Below are positions 17,531-25,639 of a stretch of 64,000 nt of DNA, piece after piece; position 1 is the first letter of the stretch; every line of letters begins with the position of its first letter. Both the position numbers and the translations under genes were made by a program. The stretch comes from Runella slithyformis DSM 19594. GTDB lineage: Bacteria > Bacteroidota > Bacteroidia > Cytophagales > Spirosomataceae. The stretch is taken from the NCBI RefSeq assembly GCF_000218895.1, contig NC_015703.1, forward strand, positions 2,741,001 through 2,805,000. Direction: 5' to 3'. The notes under the pieces were generated by a model. It worked only from the letters and a program-made list of their open reading frames with translations, made no database searches and was not told the origin of the DNA.

Positions 17531-18697
17531 CTAACTCATCAGCAAACTCGAAAAATGACCTTCCAGATAGTCCACCGCTTCGGCGATGAGATCGGCGTCC
17601 ATTTCATGAACTTCAACACCTTTGCCGATGCGGTCAAGCAGCATGATGGTCAGGCGGCCGCCCAGGTGTTCCCTGAATTCCCGGAGTCCGTTGCGCAGGT
17701 TGATCTTGTCATTTTCGGCAAGTTTGGGATGGTAGAGATCAAAACCCAGTTTTTGAATGACTGCGAGAATACGCTGCAATTCGTCGTCACTTAATTTCCC
17801 TACCTTGACCGAATAGACGCTGTCCAGCGCTATGCCGATGGCTACGGCCTCGCCGTGGCGGATCTGAAAATCAGTGAGGTATTCCAATTTATGCGCGGCC
17901 CAGTGACCGAAATCCAACGGGCGCGACGAGCCGAACTCAAACGGGTCGCCGCTGCGAATATGCTCCACGTGCATTTCGGCGCAGCGATGGATCAGGTAGG
18001 CCATCACGTCTTCGCTGCGTTGGGCGAGGGCTTCCGCATTGGCTTCGATCCACTCAAAAAAGGCTTTGTCTTTGATCAACGCTACTTTGATGGCTTCGGC
18101 AATACCCGAGCGCCAATCGCGGTCGTCGAGGCTTTGCAAAAACGAAAGGTCATTGAAAACGGCGATCGGCGGGGCAAATGTTCCCAGAAAATTTTTCTTT
18201 CCCCGGTAATTAATCCCGTTTTTTACACCCACCCCGGAGTCATTTTGTGAGAGGACCGTTGTCGGAATTCGGATATGCTTTACGCCACGGTGTGAGACGG
18301 CGGCAGCGTAACCAACCAAATCCAAAATAGCCCCGCCACCGATGCCAACGACAAAGGAATGACGGTCTATGCCGTGCTCATCAATGGCTTCTACGATCTT
18401 ATCAAAGAGAGCGGGGTCGTTTTTGGCTTCTTCACCGCCCGGTAACACCAGAATGTCGGGGACCAATTTTACCGCATCTTCCACTCCTGAGAAATACGAA
18501 ATGATGCTTTGCGGAAGGCTCGGGTAATGGGCCAAAAATCCGCCGTCAATCACAAAGAGTGCTTTGCGCTGAAAGCCTGCTTCCACAAAAGAGCGGAAAA
18601 AGCTGCTTAATACCGTATTTTTAAGGCTAAAAAGCCCTTTAGTGAAAAAGATAGAATAGGTATAAGGAACCTGAAAAGATTGTTGTAAGGTCTGCAT
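17531..18697 (-). CDS. eboD: EboD: 3-dehydroquinate synthase-like sugar phosphate cyclase
   Basis: 388 residues from the ATG at 18697; an upstream in-frame TTG would overlap eboC. The fold is that of dehydroquinate synthase: GGEEAKND, NAD-contacting GIGGGAILDLVGYAA, and zinc ligands in GIAEAIKVAL (Glu), PLDFGHWAAHKLE and RHGEAVAIG (His). The DHQS phosphate/Lys loop is changed to GVGVKNGINYRGKKNFLG, and FGHTFGH is FGHWAAH, so it is unlikely to be the shikimate-pathway AroB and more likely a paralogue cyclising another sugar phosphate. It starts 13 bp after eboC, consistent with co-translation. Confidence 0.9.
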   Translation of the reverse strand: MQTLQQSFQVPYTYSIFFTKGLFSLKNTVLSSFFRSFVEAGFQRKALFVIDGGFLAHYPSLPQSIISYFSGVEDAVKLVPDILVLPGGEEAKNDPALFDKIVEAIDEHGIDRHSFVVGIGGGAILDLVGYAAAVSHRGVKHIRIPTTVLSQNDSGVGVKNGINYRGKKNFLGTFAPPIAVFNDLSFLQSLDDRDWRSGIAEAIKVALIKDKAFFEWIEANAEALAQRSEDVMAYLIHRCAEMHVEHIRSGDPFEFGSSRPLDFGHWAAHKLEYLTDFQIRHGEAVAIGIALDSVYSVKVGKLSDDELQRILAVIQKLGFDLYHPKLAENDKINLRNGLREFREHLGGRLTIMLLDRIGKGVEVHEMDADLIAEAVDYLEGHFSSLLMS

Positions 18698-18710
18698 AAG
18701 TTTAAGTTCG

Positions 18711-19589
18711 CTACGTAACCGCAAAAGCGCGGGCTAACAGTATGGAAAAGGGAAGCAGTAACAGAACACCAAGTGCCACGGGCCAGTTCCCAAAGGCAAT
18801 GCACCAGGCGGCATTCATCACGATCAGTGAAAGTACCCCCGCTTTTACGGCTTTTCCGATGTTGGGACCGATAGGGTTTTGGATGGCTTTCCATAAAGGA
18901 TTACCGACCAAAAACGCGTGTAAGATAATCAGTAACAGCGCCATCGTGCCGTTGCCCTGATTGACCGCCACCAACAATTGAAGGGCATGAACGGTGGTAT
19001 ACAGCGAAGCGGCAATGTACAGCGAGCGCCGCTTGCCGCCGTGGACCTCGTCCTGACTGATCAGCGTAATGGCTCCGATGTAAGCAATCGGCACCAATGC
19101 CAGCCATCCCCATGCCGGCAGGGCGGTATTTACCGCACTCATGCCCAGCAGCAAATTGCCGCCGCGACAAAGCCCCATGGTGAGCGGGCCGAATACCGCG
19201 CTGTGTTTGGCATAGCGGTTGTATAACAGGGCCAGCAACGCAACCGACAACGCAATCCCTCCGCTTAAAGGACTGAAAAACCAAGCCGAAAGAATGCCCA
19301 AAGCCAGCAGCGAAAGGCCCATAAAAGCCGCCGCACCCAAAGGCACTCGGCCGCTGGGTATCGGGCGCTCGGGGCGCTCTACGGCGTCGAGTTTAGCGTC
19401 AAATACGTCGTTCATCACCACGCCGCCGCCGTAGAGCCCTACCGTAGCAAGGACCAGCCGGTAGGCCGGATCATCGGGGCTTGGCGGAAAGACGAATTGG
19501 GCAATGGCCATACCCGCCGCTATGTCAGCGATGGCCGTGACAATATTGGCGGGACGGGTAAGTTGCAGGTATGATTTTAAGACACTCAC
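18711..19589 (-). CDS. eboC: EboC: UbiA-family prenyltransferase-like membrane protein
   Basis: 292 residues, about eight or nine hydrophobic segments. Two Asp-rich UbiA motifs are present: NDVFDAKLDAVERPERP (about 60-76), which binds prenyl diphosphate through magnesium, and the shorter SQDEVHGGKRR (about 180). UbiA enzymes attach prenyl chains to aromatic or other acceptors in the inner membrane; in the ebo context the product is thought to be a prenylated, trafficked metabolite, but this is not known for any ebo system. The start is GTG at 19589, 1 bp after the eboB stop, so translation is probably coupled. Confidence 0.92.
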   Translation of the reverse strand: MSVLKSYLQLTRPANIVTAIADIAAGMAIAQFVFPPSPDDPAYRLVLATVGLYGGGVVMNDVFDAKLDAVERPERPIPSGRVPLGAAAFMGLSLLALGILSAWFFSPLSGGIALSVALLALLYNRYAKHSAVFGPLTMGLCRGGNLLLGMSAVNTALPAWGWLALVPIAYIGAITLISQDEVHGGKRRSLYIAASLYTTVHALQLLVAVNQGNGTMALLLIILHAFLVGNPLWKAIQNPIGPNIGKAVKAGVLSLIVMNAAWCIAFGNWPVALGVLLLLPFSILLARAFAVT

Positions 19590-19590
19590 G

Positions 19591-20610
19591 TTATCGAATC
19601 ACTAAAGAATCTTTGGCTACGCGGGGTTGCTGACCGCCGCGCAGGATCGTATTTCCGTTAAATTTCTCACTTTGGTCAACGTTGAGGCCGTTCTCAAAAT
19701 CGCTGACGTCAATTTGGCCGCTTTTGGCAAAGGCATCAATGGCATTTTGGTACGTCACGCGCCGGATCGTTTCGTCGTCGATGCCGCGCATTTTCATCAA
19801 GGCGGCAGTTTTGGGAATAGCCAGCGGGTCGGAAATCCCCCAGTCAGCGGCCGAATTGATCATGATTTGGTTGGGGCCGTAATGTTCTACCACTTTGACC
19901 ATGCGTTCATTCCCCATTTTGGTAAAAGGATAAATGGTAAACGCGGCCCAAAAGCCCTGATCCAGCACACTCTTGACGGTCTCTTCGTTGTTATGGTCTA
20001 CAATCACCCACGATGGGTCCAAGCCGTGTTCGAGGGCAATGGCCATACTGCGCTCCGTCCCTTTTTTCTTGTCGCGGTGCGGGGTATGAATCTGTACGGG
20101 GAGATTCGCTTTTTTTGCCAACTCCAGTTGAAGACGATAGTATTTCTCTTCGGCGGCGGTTTGGTCGTCAAACCCGATCTCGCCGATGCCCACTACGCCT
20201 TCTTTGTACGCATACAGCGGCAGGATCTCCATCACCTGATCGGCCAGCGGCTCGTTGTTGGCTTCGCGCGAGTTGAGACCGATGGTGCAATAATGCTTGA
20301 TCCCAAATTGTGACGAACGAAAACGCTCCCAACCTACCAGACTGCTGTAATAATCCTTGAACGTAGAAAGTCCGGTACGGGGTTGGCCTACCCAAAAGGC
20401 CGGCTCAATGAGCGCTACGATGCCCGCGTCGCGCATGGCTTCGTAGTCGTCGGTAGTGCGGGAAACCATGTGAATATGCGGATCAAAAAACCGCATGCCG
20501 CGGATCAATTCCCGATATTCCTCCCAGCCCATGTCGCGGTGGGTGACGATCTCGTCTGACTCGTCAAAGTGGGAAGGGTTTTGTGTTAATTCTTTATCGG
20601 TTAGGCACAT
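19591..20610 (-). CDS. eboB: EboB: TatD-family metal-dependent hydrolase
   Basis: 339 residues. The TatD-type amidohydrolase barrel shows its metal set in order: FFDPHIHM (HxH, about 42-47), GIGEIGFDD (Glu), VQIHTPH (His), VDHNNEE (His) and NSAADWG (Asp). Ordinary TatD proteins are about 260 residues; the extra N-terminal 35 residues and C-terminal 60 residues are typical of EboB. It is predicted to be cytoplasmic and to hydrolyse an unknown substrate. It lies 10 bp from eboA and 1 bp from eboC, in the tightest part of the operon. Confidence 0.92.
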   Translation of the reverse strand: MCLTDKELTQNPSHFDESDEIVTHRDMGWEEYRELIRGMRFFDPHIHMVSRTTDDYEAMRDAGIVALIEPAFWVGQPRTGLSTFKDYYSSLVGWERFRSSQFGIKHYCTIGLNSREANNEPLADQVMEILPLYAYKEGVVGIGEIGFDDQTAAEEKYYRLQLELAKKANLPVQIHTPHRDKKKGTERSMAIALEHGLDPSWVIVDHNNEETVKSVLDQGFWAAFTIYPFTKMGNERMVKVVEHYGPNQIMINSAADWGISDPLAIPKTAALMKMRGIDDETIRRVTYQNAIDAFAKSGQIDVSDFENGLNVDQSEKFNGNTILRGGQQPRVAKDSLVIR

Positions 20611-20620
20611 AATGGTACGA

Positions 20621-21472
20621 TCAATAAATTTCCAGATGGGTCCAGGTCAATTGGTGATGAAGGACATTTTTTTCCAAATCAGGGTAATGAGCCAGCAATT
20701 GTTTGGCAGGTTCGTACTCGGAATGATGACAGGTGAGTGCGGCGGCCTGTTGGTCATACAACGATTTTGAACGAAAAAGGTGCTCCATATCGGATAGAAG
20801 TTCTTCATTCAAAAATTTACTCACCAATCGCCATACCTGTGCCGGTACCGTGCGGCCCGCCGCCCAGCGCTCATGGGCAAAGTCGGAAAGGGTCAAGGCC
20901 AGATTTTCATTGGCCCGCTCATCCAATCCTACGATAAAATGGATAGGTTTATCGTTAAAAATGGCTTTCAGGACCAGTTGATTCCAGGCAAGTTCGGTAA
21001 AGTGCGCGGTAGGATAAGGGTTCTTCAACGCTATGGCATCGAATACTACGCCCATATTGGACCGTACGGCGTCTGTAGCGCGGAAAAGCCACTTTTCGGG
21101 GTATTCCAGCAGCGGCAGGGCCGAATAAAGGGCTACCATTTCGTTCATTTCGGCGGTGTCGAAAAGCGTTTCGATGTGGCGGCAGTATTCTTCTTTCTTC
21201 GCCGTGTCCAAACAGCTTAACAGCCACACCCGGCTCAGCCGTACAATGCCCCAGTCTTCCACCGAAAACCCGGGCAGGATCTCGTTTAATTCCAACGTTT
21301 GCCTTACCGTCGGTTTGACCGTACGCTTGGCCAAAAAACGGGGGGCCGCCACAAAGGCGGTCATTAGTTCTAAAGGCTCAGCAACTCCGTTTTCCTCCAG
21401 CCACTTAGCTTCTGAAGGAGCGATCTGCGCCGTGAGAATTTCCCAAAGAAGACTGTTTATTTTAGTTAACAT
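20621..21472 (-). CDS. eboA: EboA: ebo cluster protein of unknown biochemistry
   Basis: 283 residues, first gene of the ebo operon. It has no known enzymatic fold in plain view. The recognisable EboA stretch is DKPIHFIVGLDERAN followed by DFAHERWAAGRTV (about 185-220). Otherwise it is largely helical, and no signal or membrane segment is evident. Homologues always travel with eboB-eboC and, in Nostoc, the cluster is required to move scytonemin precursor to the periplasm. A weak TACCTTTG candidate -7 box lies 52-59 bp upstream. It is divergently arranged with moaC. Confidence 0.9.
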   Translation of the reverse strand: MLTKINSLLWEILTAQIAPSEAKWLEENGVAEPLELMTAFVAAPRFLAKRTVKPTVRQTLELNEILPGFSVEDWGIVRLSRVWLLSCLDTAKKEEYCRHIETLFDTAEMNEMVALYSALPLLEYPEKWLFRATDAVRSNMGVVFDAIALKNPYPTAHFTELAWNQLVLKAIFNDKPIHFIVGLDERANENLALTLSDFAHERWAAGRTVPAQVWRLVSKFLNEELLSDMEHLFRSKSLYDQQAAALTCHHSEYEPAKQLLAHYPDLEKNVLHHQLTWTHLEIY

Positions 21473-21523
21473 ACTGATCTTTGTGTTTCTTTCCTTTCGG
21501 ATGATTACGTTCCATTTTCATTA

Positions 21524-21531
21524 CAAAGGTA
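21524..21531 (-). promoter_or_regulatory. Candidate -7 element for the ebo operon
   Basis: On the minus strand TACCTTTG fits the Bacteroidota -7 consensus TAnnTTTG and sits 52 bp before the eboA ATG. No TTTG is found at the expected -33 spacing, so the call is weak. Confidence 0.3.
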
Positions 21532-21645
21532 CAATGGTAGTAAACGGGTAGCTATGATAAAATGATTAAACTTAGAAATCGAGTTGAAAGTTATTCCCTC
21601 GTTAACGGATTGTTTACGTATTTTGTATTTAAAACAAACGAACGA

Positions 21646-22122
21646 ATGTCTCTTACTCATTTAAATTCCGAAGGAAATCCAAGTATGGTGGATGTGTCGG
21701 AAAAAGCCGTGACCAAACGGGTAGCAAAAGCGCGCAGTATTGTGGTATTGGGTGATGAAATCATGGACTTGCTCCAAAACGACGAAATTCATACCAAAAA
21801 AGGCCCCGTCTTTCAAACGGCCGTCATTGCAGGTGTCATGGCGGCCAAGCGCACGGGAGAGTTGATTCCGCTGTGTCATCCGCTGGGATTGGAAAACTGC
21901 CAGGTAGAGATCACGGTCAATGAGGCCCGCGAAGTGGTCATTGTCTGTACGGCAAGTGTAACGGGCAAGACCGGGATTGAAATGGAAGCCCTGACCGGGG
22001 CAAGCGTGGCGGCATTGACCATTTATGATATGTGCAAAGCCATGAGTCAGCACATCATCATAAAAGAAACCCGTCTCGTGGCCAAGACGGGTGGGAAGAA
22101 GGATTTTCTGGCAGAGCTTTAG
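21646..22122 (+). CDS. moaC: Cyclic pyranopterin monophosphate synthase
   Basis: 158 residues from the ATG at 21646. An earlier in-frame ATG at 21562 would add 28 residues not typical of the family and overlap the divergent promoter region. MoaC completes the first step of molybdenum cofactor synthesis. Motifs: MVDVSEK, KKGPVFQTAVIAGVMAAKRT, IPLCHPLGL, and CKAM with a C-terminal KTGGKKDF. No other moa, moe or mob gene is in the window. It converges with the DUF4097-like gene, stopping 7 bp from it, and its 3' end appears to contain that gene's terminator. Confidence 0.95.
   Translation: MSLTHLNSEGNPSMVDVSEKAVTKRVAKARSIVVLGDEIMDLLQNDEIHTKKGPVFQTAVIAGVMAAKRTGELIPLCHPLGLENCQVEITVNEAREVVIVCTASVTGKTGIEMEALTGASVAALTIYDMCKAMSQHIIIKETRLVAKTGGKKDFLAEL
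22059..22092 (-). terminator. Terminator of the DUF4097-like gene lying inside moaC
   Basis: On the minus strand ACCCGTCT and AGACGGGT pair (22085-22092 and 22069-22076) and are followed by a T-rich stretch (TTTCTTTT). It lies about 40 bp beyond the stop of the minus-strand gene and within the last 25 codons of moaC. Confidence 0.55.
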
Positions 22123-22129
22123 ACGGCTG

Positions 22130-23194
22130 TTATTTCTTTTTTCTCAAATACACATTTCCTTGGTTAGCCCGGATGGAGATTTTGGTTTGAGCGTCATTCA
22201 GTACATACCTCGGCGCGTTGCGGTCGCTGTCCCAATACTTGTATTGCCCATCTGAATACGAGTAAAATAGTCCATTCTGACCCGTCATCAATACATTATC
22301 ATCACTGACATACCCTCGGTTGACGATCACATTTGGCGAAGTACTGCGAATGGTAACACTGCCCCCGGCTGCGGCCGGTTGTACCGCCTGTCCGACAATG
22401 GTCTCTGCATCCTGTTTTGACTTTCGGGCCGCCACGGCGACGTCTTTGTCCCACTGTGCTTTTTTAGCGGCATTGCTGCGCAGTTCTTCCATCATTTTCT
22501 TTTCCTCTTCCAACGCTTTGGCATCAGGCGTGTAGGGTTTTAGATCCAGATCGGTAAACATATTACCGTCGGTAGAACTGATGCTGAACAGCACCTTGGC
22601 TTTTTCGGAAACCGTCACGTCAATGTTGCCGCCGTAACTGACGATGGAGGAAGGTTTGTCGGGCATTTTTTCATCATACACCACTTTGACCTCGCCTTGA
22701 TGTGTATTGGCCACCACGGGTCCGGTGACATTGGTGAGCGTAATGGCTTCGTAGTTGGTATTCACCTCAATGCTGCCTTCCATGTTGGAGATAGACATCC
22801 CTGTTTCGTTGCAGGAGCAGGAGTTTCGTTTCTTTACTACGAGCGATAATTCCTTGGGAACCTTCATTTTATAAAGCGTCTTGCCCTTCATGACGACGTT
22901 GATCTTCATTACATCGCCCGTTATGTTGGTTGCTAAGCCCAAATTGGTATTGTCAACTCCCGCCGCCGACAACGGACGTAATCCATCGGCTTCTTTGGGT
23001 ACACTTGGAACATTGAGCCCTTCAATGACGATTTCGTCGCCGTTATAGCCCTCAATGTCAAGTTGTTTGGCATCAATATCCATTACGACCCGTTTGTTGG
23101 CGCCGTTAAATTTAGTTTTGAAGGTCTTCGATTCCTGGGCGTACGTGCCGCCGGCGATGACCAGCGTGCACACGAAAAGCATGAATTTTTGCAT
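22130..23194 (-). CDS. Exported DUF4097-like putative adhesin/beta-solenoid protein
   Basis: 354 residues with a signal peptide ending in GGTYA. The mature part is repetitive beta-strand sequence (NMEGSIEVNTNYEAITL, GPVVANTHQGEVKV) like the putative auto-transporter adhesin/DUF4097 domains of Bacteroidota. A charged helical insert lies near 215-245. Cys-rich NSCSCNE sits near 130. It is the third gene of a unit with an ECF sigma factor and a HEAT-repeat anti-sigma protein; in such units the surface or periplasmic protein is often the controlled output. Ligand and role are unknown. Confidence 0.7.
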   Translation of the reverse strand: MQKFMLFVCTLVIAGGTYAQESKTFKTKFNGANKRVVMDIDAKQLDIEGYNGDEIVIEGLNVPSVPKEADGLRPLSAAGVDNTNLGLATNITGDVMKINVVMKGKTLYKMKVPKELSLVVKKRNSCSCNETGMSISNMEGSIEVNTNYEAITLTNVTGPVVANTHQGEVKVVYDEKMPDKPSSIVSYGGNIDVTVSEKAKVLFSISSTDGNMFTDLDLKPYTPDAKALEEEKKMMEELRSNAAKKAQWDKDVAVAARKSKQDAETIVGQAVQPAAAGGSVTIRSTSPNVIVNRGYVSDDNVLMTGQNGLFYSYSDGQYKYWDSDRNAPRYVLNDAQTKISIRANQGNVYLRKKK

Positions 23195-23337
23195 GGATTT
23201 ATCTGAAGTTGTTAAGTGTTAAATGGAGTATTTTCAGGAAATAAATGGGCAAAACAGACTTGCCCGTTTTAATGTGTTATCGGCTATCAGAGGACTTGGC
23301 AAATCTTGTGTTAACATGTAATGGGTAAGTGTAAAAA

Positions 23338-24246
23338 TCACTCCGTAATCATAGACAGTTCGCCGATACTTCTTCCCGCCAGGAGGCGCACGGATTCGTC
23401 TACTTTTTCATCTTTTTGTAATTGTTCAAAAATGGGAACACTTTCTTTTACTTTCATCCGTACGAGTGTTTCGATGAGTGTTGTTTGCTCGGCGGGCTCG
23501 TTGGTTTGGGTAAGCTGGCTGACCAATACTTTTTTGACGTCGTCTGTTTGTTTAAACCGCTCCAGCGTTTCGATGGTCGAAAGTCGCACGTTCAGGCTTT
23601 CATCTTCCCGCAGGGTTCTGATCAACGCCTGAATCACGGCAGGTTTGGGAGCGTTGAGTGCGGAGGCGTAATTAAGTCCTTTGAGGCGCTCGGAGGCCGA
23701 TGGGTCTTTTAAGAGGCTCAAAATCACCAGTTCCTGCGTCATTTTCATCTCCCGTTGCAGCGAAGCGATTTGTTGGGAAATCGTTTCGTCTTTGGGTTTC
23801 TTTCCCGATTTGTCGCTTAAGTTGGTCAATTCAGTAATGGATTCCTGCGGGGGAGAAAGGCTGTCAATAGGTTTTGTAATGGACGGAGCCGCCGTGAGGG
23901 TGCGGTATTCGATCTGTGTCGGGGCCGTTTGGCGGCCCAGCCAAAACGTAAGTGCTACTCCTGCCACGGCCGCGGCATATTTCAAATACGTGAGCCACGA
24001 CTGCGGTTTAAGGGCTACGATGGTGTTCTCAAGCATTTTTTCACCCTGCAATGCACGATAAAAATGGGCGTCCATCTCATCATCGGTCTCTGCTTCGGCA
24101 TTTTGAAGGTCATGCCAAACGCGTCGTAACTCGTCCACTTCTTTCCGCAATATAGGGTCGGCCGCCAATCGTTGCTCAAACACGATCCGTTCCGCTTCGG
24201 AAAGAAGCCCCAGCAGGTAGTCGGTGATGATCTGTTCGTTTAGCAT
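23338..24246 (-). CDS. Membrane anti-sigma-like protein with C-terminal HEAT repeats
   Basis: 302 residues from the ATG at 24246; the longer frame would overlap the sigma gene. The N-terminus (MLNEQIITDYLLGLLSEAER) resembles anti-sigma factor domains without a zinc-binding His-Cys set. A single transmembrane helix follows at about 88-108 (YAAAVAGVALTFWLG), then a Pro/Ser/Thr linker and HEAT-like helical repeats (about 190-300, e.g. NVRLSTIETLERF). Predicted to hold the sigma factor at 24293 at the inner membrane with its repeats outside. The gap to the sigma stop is 46 bp. Confidence 0.8.
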   Translation of the reverse strand: MLNEQIITDYLLGLLSEAERIVFEQRLAADPILRKEVDELRRVWHDLQNAEAETDDEMDAHFYRALQGEKMLENTIVALKPQSWLTYLKYAAAVAGVALTFWLGRQTAPTQIEYRTLTAAPSITKPIDSLSPPQESITELTNLSDKSGKKPKDETISQQIASLQREMKMTQELVILSLLKDPSASERLKGLNYASALNAPKPAVIQALIRTLREDESLNVRLSTIETLERFKQTDDVKKVLVSQLTQTNEPAEQTTLIETLVRMKVKESVPIFEQLQKDEKVDESVRLLAGRSIGELSMITE

Positions 24247-24292
24247 CTTTTGTTCACATTTGGGATTCACTGACGGTATTTTACGAAACGGT

Positions 24293-24835
24293 TTATTCTG
24301 ACTCCTCGCTTCTGTATCCATCCCGACTTACATTAAAATACAGGTCTCTCAATTTTTGCAGGGCTCTGAAAACCCTTACTTTGACATTGGGCACCGATAA
24401 GCCGAGTGTTTGACCGATTTCTTCATAACTCATGTTCTGAAATCGACTCAGCATCAGCACTTCGCGGTACCCGTCCGGCAATCGGGCCAGGGCATGGTAT
24501 AAATACTGATGCTGCTCTTCCGTTTCGTCGTACGACTCGCCCATGTCCGGTACATCGGCCAGGTCGGAGTGGGTTGGGTTTTGTTTGAGGTAATCAAAAA
24601 AAACATTTCGCGCAATCTCCAACACCCACGTGCGAAACGAGGCGCCTTCACGATAGGTATGCCGGTAGCGCAGCATGCGCAGAAATACCTGTTGGGTCAG
24701 ATCCCGGGCATTCTCACGGTCGTTTTGTCGGTAAAGGAAGAAGTTCAGCAGCGGCTTTTTGTAACGCTCATACAAAATGGCCGCTTTGTCTAAATCTCCC
24801 CGGCTGACGGCATACATGGCCTGTTCGTCGGTCAT
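24293..24835 (-). CDS. ECF-type RNA polymerase sigma factor
   Basis: 180 residues, normal for ECF sigmas. Region 2 is seen in the N-terminal half (YERYKKPLLNFFLYRQ, ARDLTQQVFLRMLRYR, FRTWVLEIARNVFFDYL). Region 4 with its helix-turn-helix follows (RLPDGYREVLMLSRFQNMSYEEIGQTLGLS). The linker is acidic. It leads a minus-strand operon with the HEAT-repeat anti-sigma protein and the DUF4097-like protein. The inducing signal is unknown. Confidence 0.95.
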   Translation of the reverse strand: MTDEQAMYAVSRGDLDKAAILYERYKKPLLNFFLYRQNDRENARDLTQQVFLRMLRYRHTYREGASFRTWVLEIARNVFFDYLKQNPTHSDLADVPDMGESYDETEEQHQYLYHALARLPDGYREVLMLSRFQNMSYEEIGQTLGLSVPNVKVRVFRALQKLRDLYFNVSRDGYRSEESE

Positions 24836-25070
24836 GGGCTGTTTGGGTTTTCATGAAGAGATTACTGAACGAGGGGGGAAAGGTTACACTGTGGAAACGA
24901 AAAAATAATAAACTGAAAAATATAAAATGTAAAAGTGTTGATAGACAGGGTTTTGTAAGTGTATTTTTTATTGAATATATAAAAATACCCGTTCTCGAAA
25001 ATTATACGAAAACGGGTAAATGAATGCTGTGAGAGTAAATGAAAAGAAAATCGGCTCTTTTTTAAGAAAA

Positions 25071-25115
25071 TACAAAAGACACTCAAATTAAGTACATTTT
25101 AGAGTGTCTTTTGTA
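25071..25115 (-). terminator. Terminator after the yoeB toxin gene
   Basis: Perfect 14-bp arms (TACAAAAGACACTC at 25071-25084 and its complement at 25102-25115) around a 17-nt AT-rich loop, 18 bp past the toxin stop. A second smaller inverted pair (ACCCGTT/AACGGGT) lies at about 24987-25018. Confidence 0.7.
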
Positions 25116-25132
25116 TGACGGAAGTCAGAAGA

Positions 25133-25397
25133 TTAGTCCTCATAGTGTCCCATACAGGCAACTACTATAATTATTTCATCCGTGACTTTATACACAATTC
25201 GATGTTCCCGGGTAAGTCTTCTCGACCAATATCCTTTATAATCGTGTTTTAAAGCTTCAGGTTTTCCTTTGCCTTCAAAGGGAGTCCGTGCAGTTTCGGT
25301 AAGTAGATCAACTAATTTTTTCCATAACTTAACATCTTTACGTTGCCATTCGCTGAATTCTTCCCAAGCTGAAGGCTCAAAGCGAATACTTCTCATC
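25133..25397 (-). CDS. yoeB: YoeB/Txe-family mRNA interferase toxin
   Basis: 87 residues from the ATG at 25397, normal for YoeB. These ribosome-associated endonucleases cut translated mRNA. Recognisable features: RFEPSAWEEFSEWQ at the N-terminus, KLVDLLTETARTPFEGKGKPE, then WSRRLTREHRIVYKV and the final CMGHYED, with the catalytic Glu/Arg/His-rich C-terminal half intact. The antitoxin gene ends 5 bp inside this gene, so translation of the toxin is coupled to its neutraliser. A terminator follows directly. Confidence 0.92.
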
Positions 25398-25602
25398 CAA
25401 TCTTGCCGGCTTGTTGCTGAATAGTTTCCCAATCGGGCGTAATTAGCTCCCCCTCTTGTTCGATGTGGTGTATTCTGCGCAGTAATTCCTTCTTAGGAAA
25501 TGTTTCTTTAGATACTTCGCTAATCGTAAAGTTGAGTGCCTTGGCAAGTTCTTTCAGTACGGCCAAATGCTTTTGATTTACATTTTCTAACACTACATTC
25601 AT
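25393..25602 (-). CDS. Antitoxin partner of YoeB
   Basis: 69 residues from the ATG at 25602. No strong family name can be given; the N-terminus (MNVVLENVNQKHLAVLKELAKAL) is a short DNA-binding/dimerisation-like strand-helix, and the acidic C-terminus (EQEGELITPDWETIQQQAG) fits the part that wraps a RelE/YoeB-fold toxin. It overlaps the toxin start, the standard antitoxin-first order. Autorepression is expected from family behaviour but no operator was identified. Confidence 0.8.
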   Translation of the reverse strand: MNVVLENVNQKHLAVLKELAKALNFTISEVSKETFPKKELLRRIHHIEQEGELITPDWETIQQQAGKIG

Positions 25603-25639
25603 CGTATTGCTGCTTTTGGAATACAATATTAATGAAAAT

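Noticed and set aside
17531-18697. EboD as the shikimate-pathway 3-dehydroquinate synthase (aroB)
   Set aside because: Key loops differ from AroB (FGHWAAH for FGHTFGH, altered Lys/phosphate loop) and it is embedded in a full ebo operon.
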